Assembly (NCBI RefSeq): GCF_026213295.1
Contig: NC_079426.1
Location: forward strand, 27,297,602 to 27,361,601
Reading direction: 5' to 3'
DNA from: Gadus chalcogrammus
Taxonomy: Eukaryota > Chordata > Actinopteri > Gadiformes > Gadidae
Length of the DNA stretch: 64,000 nt
The notes under the pieces were generated by a model. The model worked only from the letters and a program-made list of their open reading frames with translations. It had not been told where the DNA came from and did not search any database. Within the stretch, counting starts at the first letter, position 1; the number at the start of each line of letters is the position of its first letter. Below are positions 49,400 to 60,077 of the stretch, piece after piece. A program made the position numbers and the translations under genes.

Positions 49400-49972
49400 G
49401 GATGTAAAGAGGTGCAAGTATTGTGGCTGCAAGTTCAACTTCCGTATATAAAGCCAATGTTAATAGGGTGCTGCTATAGACCTCCGAACGCAACCACAAT
49501 ATACTTAGACAATATATGTAAAGTACTGGACAAAGCGTGTGATGCAAATTATGAAAAGTTTTTCTTAGGAGACTTGAATATAGACTGGAATGTGAGAGAC
49601 TGTCCGCTTAAAGCTAGACTACTTTCTTCAGCAGATACATGTAATCTAACACAAGTAGTTAAGAAGCCTACAAGAATATGCCGTAGAGCTGATGGAGTCA
49701 AATCCTCAACTTGTATTGATCTAATATTTACAAATGTTTCGGAGCTGTGTTCAAAAGTAATTTCCATTCCCATAGGCTGCAGCGACCACAACCTTATCGC
49801 TATTGGAAGAAAGACGAAAATACCCAAGCAAGGTCAGAAAGTTATTTTCAAACAAATCTTTAAAAACTTTAATGAATATAACTACTGTAATGAAGTAAGA
49901 GAGGTTGACTGGTCTGATGTTATACAGAAGGAAGACCCTGATCTTTTGACAGTTTATTACTCCCAATCGTGA
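49400..49972 (+). pseudogene. LINE endonuclease, C-terminal half
   Basis: APE-type endonuclease blocks: LIGCCYRPPNATTIYLDNI, FFLGDLNIDWN (the conserved GDxN motif), CIDLIFTN and GCSDHNLIAI (the SDH catalytic histidine motif). The N-terminal catalytic part is missing through 5' truncation. The frame stops at 49972, just before the Harbinger insertion. Confidence 0.85.
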
Positions 49973-50239
49973 ATAAACAAGCTCCTGTCAGGAAGTTAAC
50001 GGTGCGAAACACCATGGCCCTCATTTATCAAACAAACGTAGAAATTAGCGCAAATCTGAACGCATGATTCATCTTACGATAGGACCAACGTGAGATTCAC
50101 GAAACTTTCGTATCACACCAATCCCAGCGTACGAAGGATCTTGGTGTTGATAAATACGGCGGCTGAGATCGATCGTAATTAACGTAACACGCCCATATAA
50201 AAGCACGTCTTCAGAAGTCTCGCCCCTAACTTTTACGAC

Positions 50240-50810
50240 ATGGAGAAACGTCCAACGGTAAAAAAAAGAGAGGAATCTTTCCGAGACCGAAATGGAGACG
50301 CTCGTGTCACCGGTGGATGCGAACCGTCTGGTTTTGTTTGGTAGCCTAAAAGCTGGCATTAAAGGCAAGCAAAAGAATGCTATATGGAAGGAAATAAATG
50401 TTGCAGTGAATAGTGTTTCCAATGTTCATCGGGCTACGGAAGAGGTTTGTTAATTAAATTAATTAGGCTAAATAATAAATTAAATGTAAAATTTCTGTTA
50501 TCCAGCTTAAAAGATTTCACATATATGCTATTGTTTGCATTGCGTTAAAGTTATTTTATTCTGAATAAGGTGAAGAATAAATGGTCCGACATGAAGCTCA
50601 GCACCAAAAAAACGTGTTGCGGCTGTGAAGCGGGCCAAGCAAGAAACGGGAGGAGGCCGGGTGGACCCTAGCCTTGAACTGACGGCATTTGAGGAGCGAG
50701 TGGCTGGTCTCATCGGGTCTCCCTCCATTTCGGGCATAAGTGGCGGAGGAGACACCGATGCACTCCAGACCAGTCATGGAAGTGGTAAAAAGGCCTTTGC
50801 AATTATTTAA
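50240..50810 (+). pseudogene. Harbinger Myb-like (NAIF1-like) DNA-binding gene relic
   Basis: Exon 1 (about 50240-50443) begins MEKRPTVKKREESF. After a frame change it reads ANRLVLFGSLKAGIKGKQKN, then WKEINVAVNSVSNVHRATEE, ending at a gt donor. Exon 2 (from about 50570) reads VKNKWSDMKLSTKK. After one extra A in a poly-A run it continues RVAAVKRAKQETGGGRVDPS and LTAFEERVAGLIG. This is the Myb/SANT-like domain found in NAIF1 and Harbinger accessory proteins. Frameshifts in both exons make it a pseudogene. Confidence 0.78.
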
Positions 50811-50839
50811 AAAATATATATCTACAGCTTCCGTGTTAC

Positions 50840-51010
50840 AAAGTAATGGCACAAATAATCTCATGATTGGCCTTCGCTCCACTGTTGCCCTTGTGCGCGT
50901 GTGAGCGCTGTTGAAGTTGCACTCCTGATCCGTGTTCGGATGAGCCAGAGGAGTTATTAGGTAGGTCGTTCAGGGCATAGCCTTTGTCACCTAGATGAAT
51001 CACATCAAAC
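50840..51010 (-). pseudogene. Harbinger transposase C-terminal fragment
   Basis: Minus-strand reading LGDKGYALNDL, then after a frame change NFNSAHTRARATVER. It matches the family pattern GD.GYPL ... YN..H..TR..VER of PIF-Harbinger DDE transposases. The rest of the transposase is absent. Confidence 0.7.
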
Positions 51011-51059
51011 TTTTAGTGCGATGTCTTAGACGTTTTTGAAGAGAAAAAAAAGTGTGACT

Positions 51060-52754
51060 GAATTGCTAACTATTTAAGTGTTTATTTCAGTGATAAAATC
51101 CAGAAATTAAATGATGGTATGAAGGGAGAAAATAAGGGTCTAGAGCTCTCATCCAGGCTTATTTCAAACAAATTGATGAAGAATAAAGTTGCAGTTTCCA
51201 CTTTGAAAAAGTCAAGGTGTCCACTGTAGAAAAAATAATAAAACTCAGTAAGGATAAACCAGCGGGTTTTGATAACCTGGATGTGAGGTTGCTTAAACCT
51301 GTTGCAGATATCTTGGCTCTGCCTATCTGCCATATAATTTATTTAAGTTTTGAAAAATCAATTTGCCCAGCAGACTGTAAGATTGCTAAAATCATCCCAC
51401 TCCCAAAGAATAATAAAGAAAATTTCTCAGGGAATAATAGTAGACCAATAAGTATTCTACCCACCATTAGCAAGATCATGGAAAGAATAGTATATGACCA
51501 AATGCAAAACTATTTCTGTATAAATGACTTGAACACAGCTCATCAACATGCATACAGAAAGGGGCACTCCACAGCTACAGTGCTAACCCAAATGACTGAC
51601 AACTGGCTGAAAGAAATTGACGCAGGTAAGATAGTTGGTTCTGTTTTACTAGACTTCAGTGCCGCTTTTGATATTCTTGACCATAGATTATTAGTGAACA
51701 AACTGTGCTGTTATGGTTTTGATAAGGGTTCTGTTGCCTGGATCAATAGTTATCTTACAAATAGAAAATACTGTGTGTACTTTAATGGTGGATTTTCAGA
51801 AATGAGGGTTATGAGCTGTGGAGTGCCGCAAAGGAGTTGTTTAGGGCCACTTTTATTTTCAATATTTACAAATTATTTACCTTTAATTCTAAACAATGCA
51901 TCTATTGCTATGTACGCAGATGACTCAACCATTTATTCATCAGCGCTGACACCAAGAGATCTAGAAAAGGTTCTAAATGAAGAGCTAGTGCTGATAAGGA
52001 AATGGGTTAACATAAATAAAATGGTACTTAACATAAAAAAAACAAAATGCATAGTATTACGCTCTAAACGGGGAGGGAGAGTAGAGCCGAAACTGCATCT
52101 AAAACTAGACGATAAAGAATTCAAACAGTCACCGAAGTTAAGCTACTTGGTGTGCTGATTGACAGCCAAATGACCTGGACAAGTCAGATAGATGAAATAC
52201 TAAAGAAAATGGGTAGAGGGATGGCTGCAATTAGATATTGTAGGACATATTTACCAGGATGCCTAATCAAACAATTAATGCAAGCTTTAGTCCTATCTCA
52301 GCTTGATTACTGTACAGTCATATGGTCCAACACATCAGAAAACAATCGTAATAAGCTACAGGTAGCTCAAAACAAAGCTGCTCGTATAGTGCTCAACTGC
52401 TCATACAGAACTAGAGTATGTGAGATGCTGAATAAGTTGAACTGGCTACCAGTTAAACTTAGGTTACACTACTCTCTTCTCAGCTTTTTAAGAAATATAA
52501 TAACAGCAAAGAGTCCTGTAAGCCTGTTTAATAGCTTGACATTTTGTTATGATATGCACAATTACTCTACACGTCAGTCAACTGAGAGGATATTTCTACT
52601 GCCTGTCTATAAAACAGGGGCCGGACAGAGAACACTACACTACAGAGCAATGGTAGCTTGGAATTCTCTTCTGCGTTTTTTGGTAAATGAAACGAGTAAA
52701 ATGGCGTTTAAAATCAAATTGAAATTGTATTTGGTGATACATGGTGTTAAATAA
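51060..52754 (+). pseudogene. LINE reverse transcriptase (L2/CR1/Jockey-type)
   Basis: Non-LTR reverse transcriptase without RNase H. Blocks in order: KDKPAGFDNLDVRLLK near 51253, RPISILPTISKIMERI near 51442, AHQHAYRKGHST near 51538, VLLDFSAAFDILDHRLL (palm A), GVPQRSCLGPLLFSIFTN (family GVPQGS.LGP), AMYADDSTIYS (catalytic YADD, near 51910), then the thumb. One frameshift at about 52140 separates it from the C-terminal part (SQMTWTSQIDEILKKMGRG ... LVLSQLDYCTVIWSN). It ends at a stop at 52754. Catalytic aspartates are kept. G to R in the GVPQG motif and the frameshift are the defects seen. Confidence 0.87.
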
Positions 52755-52999
52755 TGTTTTTCTCTTTGTAGAATAATCTTAACCAACTCAAATCAAGTAA
52801 TGATTTTCATTCCCTCTTTTTTGTTTTTGTTGAATGTTTTTGTTCTTATGTGAATGCATGCTTATATGTTAAATAAGATATGCAATTTGGAATTTTTGAC
52901 CTCAGGAAGAACAGCACTCATCTGTGTATGAGATAGCTGATTGTGGATCAAATAAACAATTCAATACAATTCAACAGGGAGAAGAGCTCCCCGTTCCCC

Positions 53000-53640
53000 A
53001 GCCGGCAGACAGTCTACTCGGGGCTTTGCCTAGACAGCCACCATGACCGCGATGCTTTTGCCTCCTCGGCGAGACACCATCCTGTCGGCGCTCTCCCGTT
53101 TTCGCATTCGCAGAAACGTGACCGCACTGTCCACCATGTGCCTGTCAGGGCTGATGGCAGCTGCCCACCCCGTGGCCCCCTGGGTCTGCTTTTTATGCGC
53201 AGCGGTGGTTTGCTCGCCAACGGTTGGACCCCAGGCGACACAAGCTCAGGGTGCTCCTCGTTCCCCGTTCGGTGTCGCCAGACCTGGAATATTGGGAAAA
53301 AAAACCCGCCCTTCTCAGGGGTGTTCCCCTGGGCAGGGTGGCGTCCTACGTAGTGGTCTTCACGGACGCCTCGTTGACGGGTTGGGGAGGAACGTGCCTC
53401 TCTCACTTAGTCGGAGGCGAGTGGCGCACGCCCCCTGCAGCACACATAAATGTGTTGGAGCTCGACGCTGTGAGGAAAGTGCTGTTGCATTTCTTTCACC
53501 TGGTGCGCGGCCGCCACATTCTGATCAGGACAGACAGGGGGGAGTCCGCTCCCCTGCTCTCCACCGAAAGGCGGTCGAGCTCTGGCTTTGGGCTCATCAG
53601 TATCTCCTCAGTCTGAGAGCCCTGCATATCGCGGGCGCCC
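53000..53640 (+). pseudogene. pol: DIRS RT/RNase H, palm missing, frameshifted
   Basis: Frame-hopping translation gives an RT thumb-like part (RRDTILSALSRFRIRRNVTA), then PRRHKLRVLLVPRSVSPDLE. A DIRS RNase H follows: YVVVFTDASLTGWGGTCLSH with the first Asp, and HINVLELDAVRKVLLHFFHL with the Glu. ILIRTDR carries the next Asp. No palm motif with the catalytic Asp pair exists between gag and this block, so most of the reverse transcriptase is deleted. Several frameshifts. Not functional as read. Confidence 0.78.
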
Positions 53641-54079
53641 AGATCTTTGGGACGGACCTCATGTCTCGCGAACATCCCGACATTGTCAGACTGATCTGGC
53701 AGAAGTTCAGGACGGCGCAGGTGTACCTCTTCGCGTCCAGGGAGAACACGCACTGCAGGTGGTGGTTCTCCCTCAGCCCTCGGGATCTTCCCCCGTTGGG
53801 GGTAGATGCGTTGGCACACACACCTTGGCCGCGGGCTCTCTTGTATTCGTTTCCCCCGCTCCAGCTGATCCTTCCTCTTCTGGAACGGGTCAGACAGGAG
53901 AGACTGTCCCTGATAATAGTGGCCCCGGAGAACCGTTCAGCTCTGTGGTTTCCAGAGCTGGCTGCGCTCTCGCGGTCGGCGCCGTGGCCGGTACCGTTCA
54001 GGCCGGATGCGCTTTCACAGGCCCACGGGACGGTGCACCACCCGCCCGATGTCTCTGGACTGCTGTTGGTTTGGCTCCT

Positions 54080-55231
54080 GAGAGGTTGATCCTGCAGGGC
54101 AAAGGTTTGCCTGAGACGGTTATCAACACTATTCAGAGTGCTCGTGCGCCTTCTACTTCTTCCCTCTATGCGGCGAAGTAGTGCGCCTTCTCTAATTGGT
54201 GTGACAGGAACCACGCTTTCCCATCTCAATGAAAGGTGGGAAGCGTGCTTTCGTTTCTGCAAAACTTATTGGAGAAAGGTTTGGCCTTCTTCACTATCAA
54301 GGTCTATGCGGCAGCCGTTTCGGATGGCCATGCAGGCAGTGATGGTGGACCGATCTTCAGCCATCCACTGGTCAAGAGATTCTTGCGTGGGGCTAGACGG
54401 GTTAGGCCTGTTTCACGCGTGCTTACACCATGCTGGGATCTCCCCACCGTGTTGCGTGGATTGGCCAGGGATCCTTTCGAGCCTCTTTCTCAGGCCCCTT
54501 TGGATGCCCTGTCCTTTAAGACGGCGCTCTTGTTGGCCTTGGGTTCTGCCAAGCGGGCCGGTGAGCTAACCGCTCTGTCTGTCAGCCCGAGTTGCTTGTT
54601 GCTAAACGAGGACAGCTCCTTGGCGTTGCTCAGACCTAATCCTGCGTTCCTCCCGAAGAACATTAATAGTTATTTTCGGTCTAGGGATATTTAGCTTAAG
54701 GCTTTTCAACCCCCGCCTCATTCTAGTGAGGCGGAGGCGGAGTTGCATCTCCTGTGCTCAGTTCGGGCATTGGCTATGTACGTGAATCGCTCGGCCGCGT
54801 TCCGCTCCAAACAACAGTTGTTTGTGTGTTATAGCGACGCTAGCAGGGGCCGCGCTCTCTCTATGCAGCGTTTTTCTCGCTGGATATGTGAGGGTGTTTG
54901 CTTAGCCTACTCTCGGCAGGGCTTGGCGCCACCGTTGGGCGTTAAAGCTCACTCCACACGGATCGTGGCCGCTTCAACGGCTCTACTCAAGGCGTTTCGG
55001 TGGAAGACATCTGCGCGGCTACGTCTTGGTCTTCCCCCGGCCCCTTTGTCCGTTTTTACATGTTGGACATGTCCAGGGGTTCACTCGGCAACTCTGTGCT
55101 GGAGTCCGGGACCCCTTTTACGGCTTAAGAATATAGACATGTTCTTTAAAGCGGCGTGGTTGGATTTCCTCTCGCCGACTGGCGAGTTGGACTTGACTAC
55201 CAGTCTTACTCTCCCACCGTTTTTCAAATGA
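54080..55231 (+). pseudogene. DIRS tyrosine recombinase, stops and frameshift
   Basis: Integration enzyme of DIRS elements. N-terminal SAM-like part: LPETVINTIQSARAPSTSSL. Two stops follow near 54179 and 54231, then VLSFLQNLLEKGLAFFTIKV and an HPLVKRFLRGARR block. Catalytic region: LALGSAKRAGELTALSVSP with the first Arg (near 54555) and GVKAHSTRIVAAST with the H-x-x-R (near 54945). A frameshift near 55010 puts the rest in another frame, EDICAATSWSSPGPFVRFYM, which holds the nucleophile Tyr (near 55058). An additional stop lies near 54692. Confidence 0.85.
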
Positions 55232-55667
55232 AAAACAGGCTAGGGTTTTTTTCTATTAGGCCGCCAATTGTCAGGTGGTTTTGTTTGCCAGTATGGCACT
55301 CCCGCCGTTTCTTTCAAACAAGAAACGGCCGAGAGAGACCCCTTATTGGAGAGCCGGTTTCCGTAGCTCCGCCCCCAGTGGTAGCGGACCTAATGGAAAC
55401 CGTATTGCTCTGGTTTTTCTTTTCCTTTTCATGGGTTCCATGAAGCACGGATTAGAGCCGGAGTCTTTACAGACTCACTTTTTTCTATCTTGATCATTGC
55501 CTTGATCATTGCCTTGCTTGATCTAGGAAGAATTAGTTTTTTATTAAGCTGTTGTGTTTTACACTTCCTTGGCTTTTTGAGTCTTAACGTGCTCTGGTGA
55601 CTTAAGTCGTTTTGACTGGGGTCCAGCAGGAGTACATTGATCGGGCTCCGTTCGCAGCTTCACCTTA

Positions 55668-55750
55668 GCCCATAAAGCGAAGCCTAGACGGCGTAGCCTA
55701 CATGAAATAGAACGATAGTTATGTTATTATAACTCTAGTTCTATGATGGT
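55668..55750 (+). other. DIRS internal complementary region
   Basis: The left part (55668-55713) is the complement of the left terminus 47850-47896 with about two mismatches. The right part (55711-55748) is the complement of the right terminus 55917-55956. They join at aac, the complement of the GTT circle junction. In DIRS replication this region templates the full-length circle. Confidence 0.88.
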
Positions 55751-55779
55751 AGGCGTAGCCGTCTAGTTTCCCACCTGCT

Positions 55780-55956
55780 GTACCCTCCAAATACTGAAAG
55801 AAAGCGTAGAGGATGAGCGACGGTATACACCGCCTTATATAGGCACGATACCGTGGGAAATGTGGGCGGTGCCCACGCTGATTGGTGCATAGTTTGACAT
55901 TTTCAGCCCATAAGGCGATATCATAGAACTAGAGTTATAATAACATAACTATCGTT
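55780..55956 (+). repeat. DIRS right inverted terminal repeat
   Basis: Complement of the left repeat (gatgagcgacggtatac, accgtgggaaatgtgggcgg, ccacgctgattggtgcatag), followed by a unique end ctagagttataataacataa up to GTT. Confidence 0.85.
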
Positions 55957-56192
55957 TTCAGTACATTCCCTGCAAACTATATATCATTCTTGGTTAACTT
56001 CCCAGGTGGTTTCCATCAAAATATTTTATATTTTCATGTTAGTGATTAATCACAATTGAGTTGAAATAAAACATTTTATTCAGACAAAGCACAAACTGCA
56101 AAAACAATCTTCAAAATTGCAAAAAAGGGGCAATATAAAACTCAGACGAGAAAGAGAGATATTAATGGGCTTATAAACATTAAAGATGAACT
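55957..56192. other. No gene recognised
   Basis: AT-rich sequence between the DIRS element and the chromovirus, probably continuous with 60078 onward before the latter inserted. Confidence 0.5.
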
Positions 56193-56553
56193 TGTTAGGC
56201 TTTCGGTACAAAAGGATCCAATCGCAGACGGAAGGCTTGGTTATAAGAATTTTCTCGGAGTTTATTCCAGCAAGGCACAGGTATCATACAGGCACGATCC
56301 GACAGAGACTGAATGGGCACACTGAGCTTAAGTAGCCACAAACCAATCAACACACATTAGCAACAGGTGTGTTCACAAACTCAGGGGATATCAGCAAACC
56401 AAAGAAAAGCAGGAAGTAGCAGGGTGGAGTCGAAAGTACATTGCAATCCAAAACAAACAGAAAACACCACCAACTGACCTACAAAATGTGAATAAATAAT
56501 AAAAAACACTTGTTGCTGAAAAAACAGGAACTTAAATATCAGGATCCCTTACA
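56193..56553 (-). repeat. Chromovirus 3' LTR
   Basis: 361 bp, on the minus strand TGTAAGGGATCCTG...AAGCCTAACA. Overlaps the last codons of pol. Preceded by a polypurine tract (aggaggggggtac) at 56554-56566. Confidence 0.95.
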
Positions 56554-59500
56554 GTACCCCCCCTCCTACGGACGCCTCCTGGCGTCATAACTGGGGGAAC
56601 TGGATGTTTCTCTAGAAAGTCTTTAATGAGCGAACGGTCAAGAATGTCACGACCTGGAACCCAGCACCTCTCTTCTGGACCGTAGCCCTCCCAGTCCACT
56701 AGGAACTGGAGGCCGCGGCCCCGGCGACGAACATCTAAGAGCTGGTGAACAGTGAAGGTCTCTGAGCCATCAATGATTCGTGGTGGAGGAGGGGGCTTGG
56801 GGGCGGGGCAGAGCTGGCTCAAGACAAAGGGCTTAACCCTGGAAACATGGAAGGTGGGATGGATGCGGCGGAGGTTGGGGGGGAGCTTTAGACGGACAGC
56901 AGTGGGGCCAATAAGTCTCTCAATGGGGTAAGGACCAATGAAGCGGGGTGCGAGTTTCCGAGACTCCACCCTGAGTGGAATGTCCCGGGTCGACAGCCAG
57001 ACACGCTGTCCCACACGATAGGGAGGAGCCTTAGAGCGACGGCGGTCTGCCTGACTCTTCATCTTGACCGAGGCACGCTGCAGAGCTGTCCGTGTGCTTC
57101 TCCATGTCTGCCGGCAACGGCGGACGAAGGCCTGGGCTGAAGGCACGCTGACCTCTACCTCCTGAGCAGGGAATAGGGGGGGCTGGTAGCCGAGACAGCA
57201 TTCAAAAGGGGAGAGGCCTGAGGAGGCAGATGGGAGGGAATTAATTGAATACTCAACCCAAGGTAGCTGGGAGCTCCAGGAGAACGGTCTCTCAGCTGCC
57301 ATGCAACGCAAAGTCGTCTCAAGTTGTTGGTTTGCCCGCTCCGTCTGGCCATTGCTTTGAGGATGGTACCCTGAGGACAAACTGACAGAAGCACCAATGA
57401 GAGTGCAGAAGGCCTTCCAGAAGTGAGACGTGAACTGTGGGCCTCTGTCGGAAACCACATCCACAGGCAATCCATGGTACTTGAACACATGCAGCATGAC
57501 TAAGCTTGCAGTCTCCTTGGCAGAGGGGATCTTGGTTAATGGAACAAGATGTACTGATTTGGAAAATCGATCAACAACTGTGAGAATAGTGGTGTTACCA
57601 TCAGACGGTGGGAGGCCAGTAACGAAATCCAGAGCAATGTGAGACCACGGTCTCTTGGGGATGGGTAGGGGCTGCAACAGGCCGGAAGAGGGTTGCGTGG
57701 AGTTCTTACTCCGTGCACAGACAGAACAGGCTGAGACAAAGGCACGAACATCACCTCCAATGGTAGGCCACCAAAATCTCCGGCGGATGAAGGCTTGGGT
57801 GCGCCTAGCTCCAGGATGGCAGGAGAGCCGGGAAGAATGACCCCACTGCAAGACCTGGGAACGGAGGGGCACAGGGACAAACAGGCGGTTGACAGGGCAC
57901 TGACTGGGAGCAGCATTGTCCGGTTGGGCGGAGCGCACCAGAGACTCTATGTCCCACTGGACTGCCCCAACAATACGGTGACCAGGAAGGATATTCCTCG
58001 GTTCCTCTGGGCAACTTGAGGCAGGGAAGATGCGGGAGAGGGCATCTGGTTTGCCATTCTTTGATCCGGGACGGAAAGACAGGGTGAAGTTGAATCGGGA
58101 AAATAAAAGGCACCAGCGGGCTTGGCGGGAATTCAGACGTTTTGCTGTGCGAATGTATTCAAGGTTCTTATGATCAGTCCAAACCAAAAAAGGAACACTA
58201 GACCCCTCTAGCCAATGGCGCCACTCCTCTAGAGCCAACTTAACAGCCAGCAATTCTCGATTGCCAACGTCATAGTTGTGCTCCGAAGGAGTGAGTCGAT
58301 GGGAGAAAAAGGCGCAAAGGTGTACCTTCCCATCCCTGGCTGAACGCTGGGAAAGAATGGCTCCAACACCCACATCTGACGCGTCCACCTCCACGATGAA
58401 CTGGCGGTTGGGGTCAGGCTGTGTCAGGATGGGGGCAGAGGTAAACCGCCTCTTGAGATCTTGAAAAGCTCTCTCCGCAGCAGGTGACCAGACAAACTGA
58501 ACTGATGTTGAGGTAAGGGCAGTGAGAGGGGCAGCCAACCCGCTGTAGTCTCTGATAAACCGCCGATAGAAATTAGCAAATCCCAGAAAGCGTTGCATCT
58601 CACGGCGGGTTGTCGGTTGGGGCCAGTCAACGACTGCTCTCACCTTCTGTTTATCCATCTCAATGGCCCCGGCAGAGATAACAAACCCCAGGAAGGGAAC
58701 AGAGCTGCGGTGGAACTCACATTTCTCTGCCTTAACATAGAGTTGATTCTCCAGGAGGCGCTGGAGAACCTGGCGGACATGACGAACATGGTCAGTAGGG
58801 GAGCGAGAAAAAATCAAAATGTCATCTATATAGACAAAAACAAACTTATTTAACATGTCTCTGAGGATGTCATTAACTAGTGCCTGGAAAACAGCCGGGG
58901 CATTGGTGAGGCCAAAAGGCATGACGAGGTACTCATAATGACCGGTTGGGGTATTGAACGCGGTCTTCCATTCATCCCCCTCGCGAATCCGAACCAGGTG
59001 GTAAGCACTCCGGAGGTCCAGTTTGGAGAATATGGTTGACCCATGGAGTAGCTCGAATGCGGACGACATGAGGGGAAGAGGGTACCGGTCCTTGATAGTG
59101 ATGTCATTGAGACCACGATAATCAATACAGGGGCGAAGGGAGCCATCCTTCTTAGCAACGAAAAAGAATCCTGCCCCCGCAGGGGAGGAAGAGGGGCGAA
59201 TTATGCCGTTAGTCAATGACTCCTGAATATACTTCTCCATGGACCCATATTCAGGTCGGGAGAGGGAGTAGAGTCGGCCCCTGGGTGGTGCCTTACCCGG
59301 TAGGAGTTCGATACCACAATCATAGGGGCGATGAGGGGGAAGGGCAACGGCGCGGGATTTACTAAACACGGCCTTGAGGTCCATGTACACAGAGGGAACG
59401 GCAGACAAATCAGGGAATTCACCAGGGGAATCAACCACGGCAGGGACGGGGACATGAGCTTGGCAAAGGCAGTGTGACAAACAGGAAGGGCTCCAGCCCA

Positions 59501-59735
59501 GAACCTTGTTGCTGACCCAGTCAATGTGGGGGTTATGTTTCCTCAACCAGGGACGACCAAGGACTAAGGGAGCGTGAGGGGACTCAATAATGTGGAGCTG
59601 GATCTGTTCACGATGGTTGCCAGAAACTAGAAGAGACACAGGAGCAGACACCATGGTGTTCGAGGACCGTCTTCCACTGGCTGATTTCTGCTGGATCCAT
59701 ACTGGTCGGATCGTACTGTTAGGCTTTCGGTACAA
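56532..59735 (-). CDS. pol: Chromoviral Pol (1067 aa): partial PR, RT, RNase H, IN, chromodomain
   Basis: Residues about 30-75 are the C-terminal half of an aspartic protease ([16 protein letters not shown] ... [15 protein letters not shown]). The first half with the catalytic Asp is missing. RT spans about 150-350, with KLDLRSAYH (D240) and the catalytic YIDD (302-305). RNase H has [10 protein letters not shown] (D451), ELLAVK (E494) and TDHKN (D521). Integrase has HHCC residues (HSSRLSCHP ... CSVCARSK), then LDFVTGLP (D703), SDRGPQF (D763) and E799 in NGQTERA, exact DD35E spacing. A GPY motif (FIGPYPIE) lies near 933. A chromodomain at about 993-1043 ([17 protein letters not shown]) would bind marked histones and guide integration. 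The first codons are an out-of-frame remnant of the gag start, so the true start is uncertain. Catalytic residues look intact. Confidence 0.93.
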   Translation of the reverse strand: MYRKPNSTIRPVWIQQKSASGRRSSNTMVSAPVSLLVSGNHREQIQLHIIESPHAPLVLGRPWLRKHNPHIDWVSNKVLGWSPSCLSHCLCQAHVPVPAVVDSPGEFPDLSAVPSVYMDLKAVFSKSRAVALPPHRPYDCGIELLPGKAPPRGRLYSLSRPEYGSMEKYIQESLTNGIIRPSSSPAGAGFFFVAKKDGSLRPCIDYRGLNDITIKDRYPLPLMSSAFELLHGSTIFSKLDLRSAYHLVRIREGDEWKTAFNTPTGHYEYLVMPFGLTNAPAVFQALVNDILRDMLNKFVFVYIDDILIFSRSPTDHVRHVRQVLQRLLENQLYVKAEKCEFHRSSVPFLGFVISAGAIEMDKQKVRAVVDWPQPTTRREMQRFLGFANFYRRFIRDYSGLAAPLTALTSTSVQFVWSPAAERAFQDLKRRFTSAPILTQPDPNRQFIVEVDASDVGVGAILSQRSARDGKVHLCAFFSHRLTPSEHNYDVGNRELLAVKLALEEWRHWLEGSSVPFLVWTDHKNLEYIRTAKRLNSRQARWCLLFSRFNFTLSFRPGSKNGKPDALSRIFPASSCPEEPRNILPGHRIVGAVQWDIESLVRSAQPDNAAPSQCPVNRLFVPVPLRSQVLQWGHSSRLSCHPGARRTQAFIRRRFWWPTIGGDVRAFVSACSVCARSKNSTQPSSGLLQPLPIPKRPWSHIALDFVTGLPPSDGNTTILTVVDRFSKSVHLVPLTKIPSAKETASLVMLHVFKYHGLPVDVVSDRGPQFTSHFWKAFCTLIGASVSLSSGYHPQSNGQTERANQQLETTLRCMAAERPFSWSSQLPWVEYSINSLPSASSGLSPFECCLGYQPPLFPAQEVEVSVPSAQAFVRRCRQTWRSTRTALQRASVKMKSQADRRRSKAPPYRVGQRVWLSTRDIPLRVESRKLAPRFIGPYPIERLIGPTAVRLKLPPNLRRIHPTFHVSRVKPFVLSQLCPAPKPPPPPRIIDGSETFTVHQLLDVRRRGRGLQFLVDWEGYGPEERCWVPGRDILDRSLIKDFLEKHPVPPVMTPGGVRRRGGTVRDPDI
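59660..59701 (-). pseudogene. gag: Residual gag start of the chromovirus
   Basis: On the minus strand an ATG at 59701 opens [17 protein letters not shown], a sushi-type gag N-terminus, in a different frame from pol. It runs into the protease sequence and soon stops. The rest of gag, including capsid and zinc knuckle, is deleted. This places the deletion junction at about 59640-59660. Confidence 0.6.
59706..59716 (-). promoter_or_regulatory. Self-priming-type primer-binding site
   Basis: The 11 bases directly against the 5' LTR (minus strand GTACGATCCGA) pair with LTR bases 59816-59826 (minus strand TCGGATCGTGC) at 10 of 11 positions, the exception being a G.U wobble. Tf1/sushi elements are known to prime from the first 11 bases of their own mRNA, so transcription probably starts near 59826. 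Confidence 0.65.
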
Positions 59736-60077
59736 AAGGATCCAATCGCAGACGGAAGGCTTGGTTATAAGAATTTTCTCGGAGTTTATTCCAGCAAGGC
59801 ACAGGTATCATACAGGCACGATCCGACAGAGACTGAATGGGCACACTGAGCTTAAGTAGCCACAAACCAATCAACACACATTAGCAACAGGTGTGTTCAC
59901 AAACTCAGGGGATATCAGCAAACCAAAGAAAAGCAGGAAGTAGCAGGGTGGAGTCGAAAGTACATTGCAATCCAAAACAAACAGAAAACACCACCAACTG
60001 ACCTACAAAATGTGAATAAATAATAAAAAACACTTGTTGCTGAAAAAACAGGAACTTAAATATCAGGATCCCTTACA
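59717..60077 (-). repeat. Chromovirus 5' LTR
   Basis: Same sequence as the 3' LTR by eye. On the minus strand a TATA-like acttaag (near 59855) lies about 25-30 bases before the inferred start at 59826. AATAAA (near 59787) follows it. Confidence 0.92.

Larger units (their letters stand above)
50012..51040. mobile_element. PIF-Harbinger relic in the LINE
   Basis: Begins near 50016 with ggccctcatttatcaaac, a terminus style I know from Harbinger elements. Holds a Myb/SANT-like gene on the plus strand and a fragment of the Harbinger transposase on the minus strand. This opposed two-gene layout is typical of the superfamily. The right terminus is not recognisable, and exact ends are uncertain. Confidence 0.7.
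49391..52971 (+). mobile_element. LINE inserted in the DIRS gag end
   Basis: 5'-truncated non-LTR element. It begins in the endonuclease and ends after reverse transcriptase with a tail aataaacaattcaatacaat. Flanks gcagcagg (49383-49390) and caacagg (52972-52978) look like an imperfect target duplication. It is interrupted by a PIF-Harbinger relic at about 50012-51040. Confidence 0.85.
47850..55956 (+). mobile_element. DIRS-type tyrosine-recombinase retrotransposon
   Basis: 8.1 kb including inserts. It starts GTT at 47850 and ends GTT at 55956, with no target duplication, as DIRS elements do. Terminal repeats are inverted: ccaatcagcgtgggcaccgc on the left near 47932 is complemented near 55868-55890. 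An internal complementary region at 55668-55750 joins complements of both termini. It carries gag, a partial RT/RNase H, and a tyrosine recombinase with HSTR and AKRAGEL motifs. Frameshifts and stops disable it. A LINE at 49391-52971 interrupts it. Confidence 0.92.
56193..60077 (-). mobile_element. Ty3/gypsy chromovirus (Tf1/sushi type), gag-deleted
   Basis: 3885 bp with two 361-bp LTRs (56193-56553 and 59717-60077) that look identical, and a perfect 5-bp duplication gaact (56188-56192 and 60078-60082). The pol frame is open from 56532 to 59735 and ends in a chromodomain. Next to the 5' LTR, a self-primer-type site replaces a tRNA site. Almost all of gag and the first half of protease are deleted. 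The remaining enzymes appear intact. Confidence 0.95.

Noticed and set aside
53597..54262. 221-codon minus-strand frame
   Set aside because: Antisense of the DIRS RNase H and recombinase region.
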